64,000 nt of DNA from Sphingobacteriales bacterium (GTDB lineage Bacteria; Bacteroidota; Bacteroidia; Chitinophagales; UBA2359). The notes under the pieces are model-generated. The model made no database searches, was not told where the DNA came from, and saw only the letters and a program-made list of their open reading frames with translations. The position numbers were made by a program, and so were the translations under genes. The first letter of the stretch is position 1. Each line of letters begins with the position of its first letter. Shown piece by piece: positions 62,666-64,000 of the stretch. The stretch spans positions 5,761,501 through 5,825,500 of the forward strand of contig CP064999.1 in assembly GCA_016700115.1 (NCBI GenBank), given 5' to 3'.

Positions 62666-64000
62666 TCAGTTTACCACCACTCCACCTAATGGGGGTAAAA
62701 TTAACCAACCTGCTTCTATCCTGCCCCCGGGTTGAGTTTGCAATATCAATTGGGTGAAATTTGAAGCGACTTTGACGGGTTTTTCCGAAAAATTCAGATA
62801 AACGCCTATGACAAGTTCGCCTTCCTGTTGTCTTTGATAAGCAAGAATATCAGCAGGCACTTCTTTTATCAGGGCTATATTTCCACTTTGCAGGGCTGTA
62901 AAAGTTTTCCGCAGATTCAGCAAGTTTCGGTAAGTGTTCAGTAAAGAACTACTGTCTTTTATTTGGGTTTCTACGTTTATTGTTTCCACATCAGGGTTTA
63001 CCGGCAGCCAGGGTGTGGCATCCGAAAATCCGGCGTTCCTGTTGTTGTTCCATTGCATCGGAGTCCGGCAAATGTCTCTGTTTAACGCCACAGGTATCAG
63101 GTTTATAATCCATTGTGGAAGCCATTCTAAACGCTTTGCAACCGGGTCTTTGGCTTTTTTTAGCGGAATGTCTGCATTGGTCATCCCTATTTCTTCACCC
63201 ATATACATCACGGGCACTCCTCTTGCGGTCAATTGAAACAATGCCAGCAGTTTGGCTTTTTCCCTGTTGTTGTTCACCCGGCCAATACTTCGTTTTTGGT
63301 CGTGATTTCCAAAAACAAGTGTGGGCAGATATGGAGCAGGGTACTCGTTCCCGTAAGTCTGAATCAGTTGTTTCAAAAAAGTAGCGTTAAACTTAAAATG
63401 CAGCAAATCGAACTGAAAAACAAGGTTCAAAGCATCTGTCCCGTTTCCCAAATATTGTTTGATGGTAGGATGCGGACCGAAAACCTCTCCCAGGGTAAAG
63501 CGTTTGGGATGGTCGTACTCATCAATGACTTTGCGCAAATCTTTGGCCAGCACAAACCCGTCGGGATGGTTGATATTGTAGCGGTGTTCCTGAAACAAGC
63601 CATCCGGATTGGAAGTACCCGGTATCAATCTTAAGCTAAAGGGGTTGTCTTTGAAAGAAGTATCTTTCATAATGGCGTTAAAAATATCGAGCCTGAACCC
63701 GTCAACGCCTTTGTTTAACCAAAACCGGACAATATCGAACATCGCGTTTTTTACCTCCGGATTGCGATAGTTCAGGTCGGGCTGAAACGGTAAAAAAGAA
63801 GCGTAATACCATTGGTCGCGCGATTTTTCGTAATGCCATCCCCTTTCCCCAATCATAGAATGCCAGTTGTTTGGCGGCTTGTTGCCCTTGCCGTCTTTCC
63901 AGATATACCAATCGGCTTTGGGGTTGGTGCGGTTGCTTTTCGACTCTGTAAACCATTCGTGTTCGTCAGAGGTATGGTTCATCACCATATCCAATACGAT
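62666..64000 (-). CDS. GH13 alpha-glucosidase/oligo-1,6-glucosidase, 5' end cut by window
   Basis: C-terminal 440 or so residues of a glycoside hydrolase family 13 enzyme; the start lies beyond the right edge, and the frame stays open to base 64000. The four conserved regions are seen: DMVMNHTSDEHEW (I), GFRLDIFNA with the nucleophile Asp (II), FTLGEVF with the acid/base Glu (III) and VFGNHDQKR (IV). TPMQWNNNRNAGFS and the C-terminal beta domain (LLNLRKTFTALQSGNIALIK) are typical of GH13 subgroups hydrolysing terminal alpha-1,4/1,6 glucosides. No signal can be seen because the N-terminus is missing. Confidence 0.92.
   Translation of the reverse strand: MVLDMVMNHTSDEHEWFTESKSNRTNPKADWYIWKDGKGNKPPNNWHSMIGERGWHYEKSRDQWYYASFLPFQPDLNYRNPEVKNAMFDIVRFWLNKGVDGFRLDIFNAIMKDTSFKDNPFSLRLIPGTSNPDGLFQEHRYNINHPDGFVLAKDLRKVIDEYDHPKRFTLGEVFGPHPTIKQYLGNGTDALNLVFQFDLLHFKFNATFLKQLIQTYGNEYPAPYLPTLVFGNHDQKRSIGRVNNNREKAKLLALFQLTARGVPVMYMGEEIGMTNADIPLKKAKDPVAKRLEWLPQWIINLIPVALNRDICRTPMQWNNNRNAGFSDATPWLPVNPDVETINVETQIKDSSSLLNTYRNLLNLRKTFTALQSGNIALIKEVPADILAYQRQQEGELVIGVYLNFSEKPVKVASNFTQLILQTQPGGRIEAGWLILPPLGGVVVN

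Noticed and set aside
62523..62689. Small plus-strand basic frame (MKRRINLKVRK...)
   Set aside because: It overlaps the 3' end of the GH13 gene and has no conserved motif; its start follows the oxygenase gene by chance.

Overview
The window reads as a chromosome or large contig fragment of a free-living Bacteroidota bacterium, probably in the Saprospiria/Chitinophagia range (inference). The signs are promoters of the TTTG-N19-TAnnTTTG type, secreted proteins ending in type IX secretion (T9SS, Por) sorting tails, a moderately AT-rich composition and long runs of intact single-copy genes. No rRNA or tRNA gene was recognised by eye.

Region 1 (1-15 kb) is accessory DNA. It opens with two decayed transposase fragments (IS1182 and ISKra4 types). 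A compact type II restriction-modification system follows: a C5-cytosine methyltransferase with its own N-terminal HTH, and a convergent controller plus endonuclease pair. Both promoter regions of that system carry the same 14-bp C-box. Next comes an AraC regulator with a short redox operon (SDR, F420-type NADP oxidoreductase, small membrane protein, second SDR). The second SDR was destroyed by an IS982-family element and a second YREK-type element, both with clear inverted repeats and target duplications. A serine hydrolase, a diheme cytochrome c and a DUF486-like membrane protein follow. Between them lie diverged copies of one relic: the first ~50 codons of an IS1182-type transposase with a promoter-like box pointing out of the relic.

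Region 2 (15-43 kb) is mostly intact chromosomal DNA: large T9SS cargo (GH43-like propeller, a 1428-aa cysteine-module protein, a CotH/lamin-tail protein, a sorbosone dehydrogenase-like protein), glycine decarboxylase, TPR proteins, an HMG-CoA lyase-type enzyme, an ExbB-like membrane/coiled-coil protein, a PKD-Kazal protein and a NUDIX regulator. It ends in a sigma factor / anti-sigma-like / TPR-CHAT protease cluster, which I consider the best candidate for an undescribed regulatory system here.

Region 3 (43-51.5 kb) holds a tandemly duplicated two-gene cassette of secreted cysteine-rich proteins, each gene followed by a hairpin terminator whose stem shows compensatory changes between copies. 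Next is a probable decayed composite transposon (two IS4-family copies around a secreted-protein gene), inserted inside an array of 21-bp periodic repeats. A second 21-bp periodic array lies at 26.6-26.8 kb. Both arrays read as seven-residue repeats on the minus strand.

Region 4 (51.6-64 kb) has stress and housekeeping genes (Hsp20, HtrA/DegP protease, LOG-family nucleosidase, SSS symporter, Kelch T9SS protein, UbiA prenyltransferase, PhyH oxygenase, GH13 glucosidase cut by the window edge). It is interrupted by an IS1634-family element flanked by a 74-bp exact direct repeat. Frameshifts are concentrated in the transposase genes, while host genes are intact.
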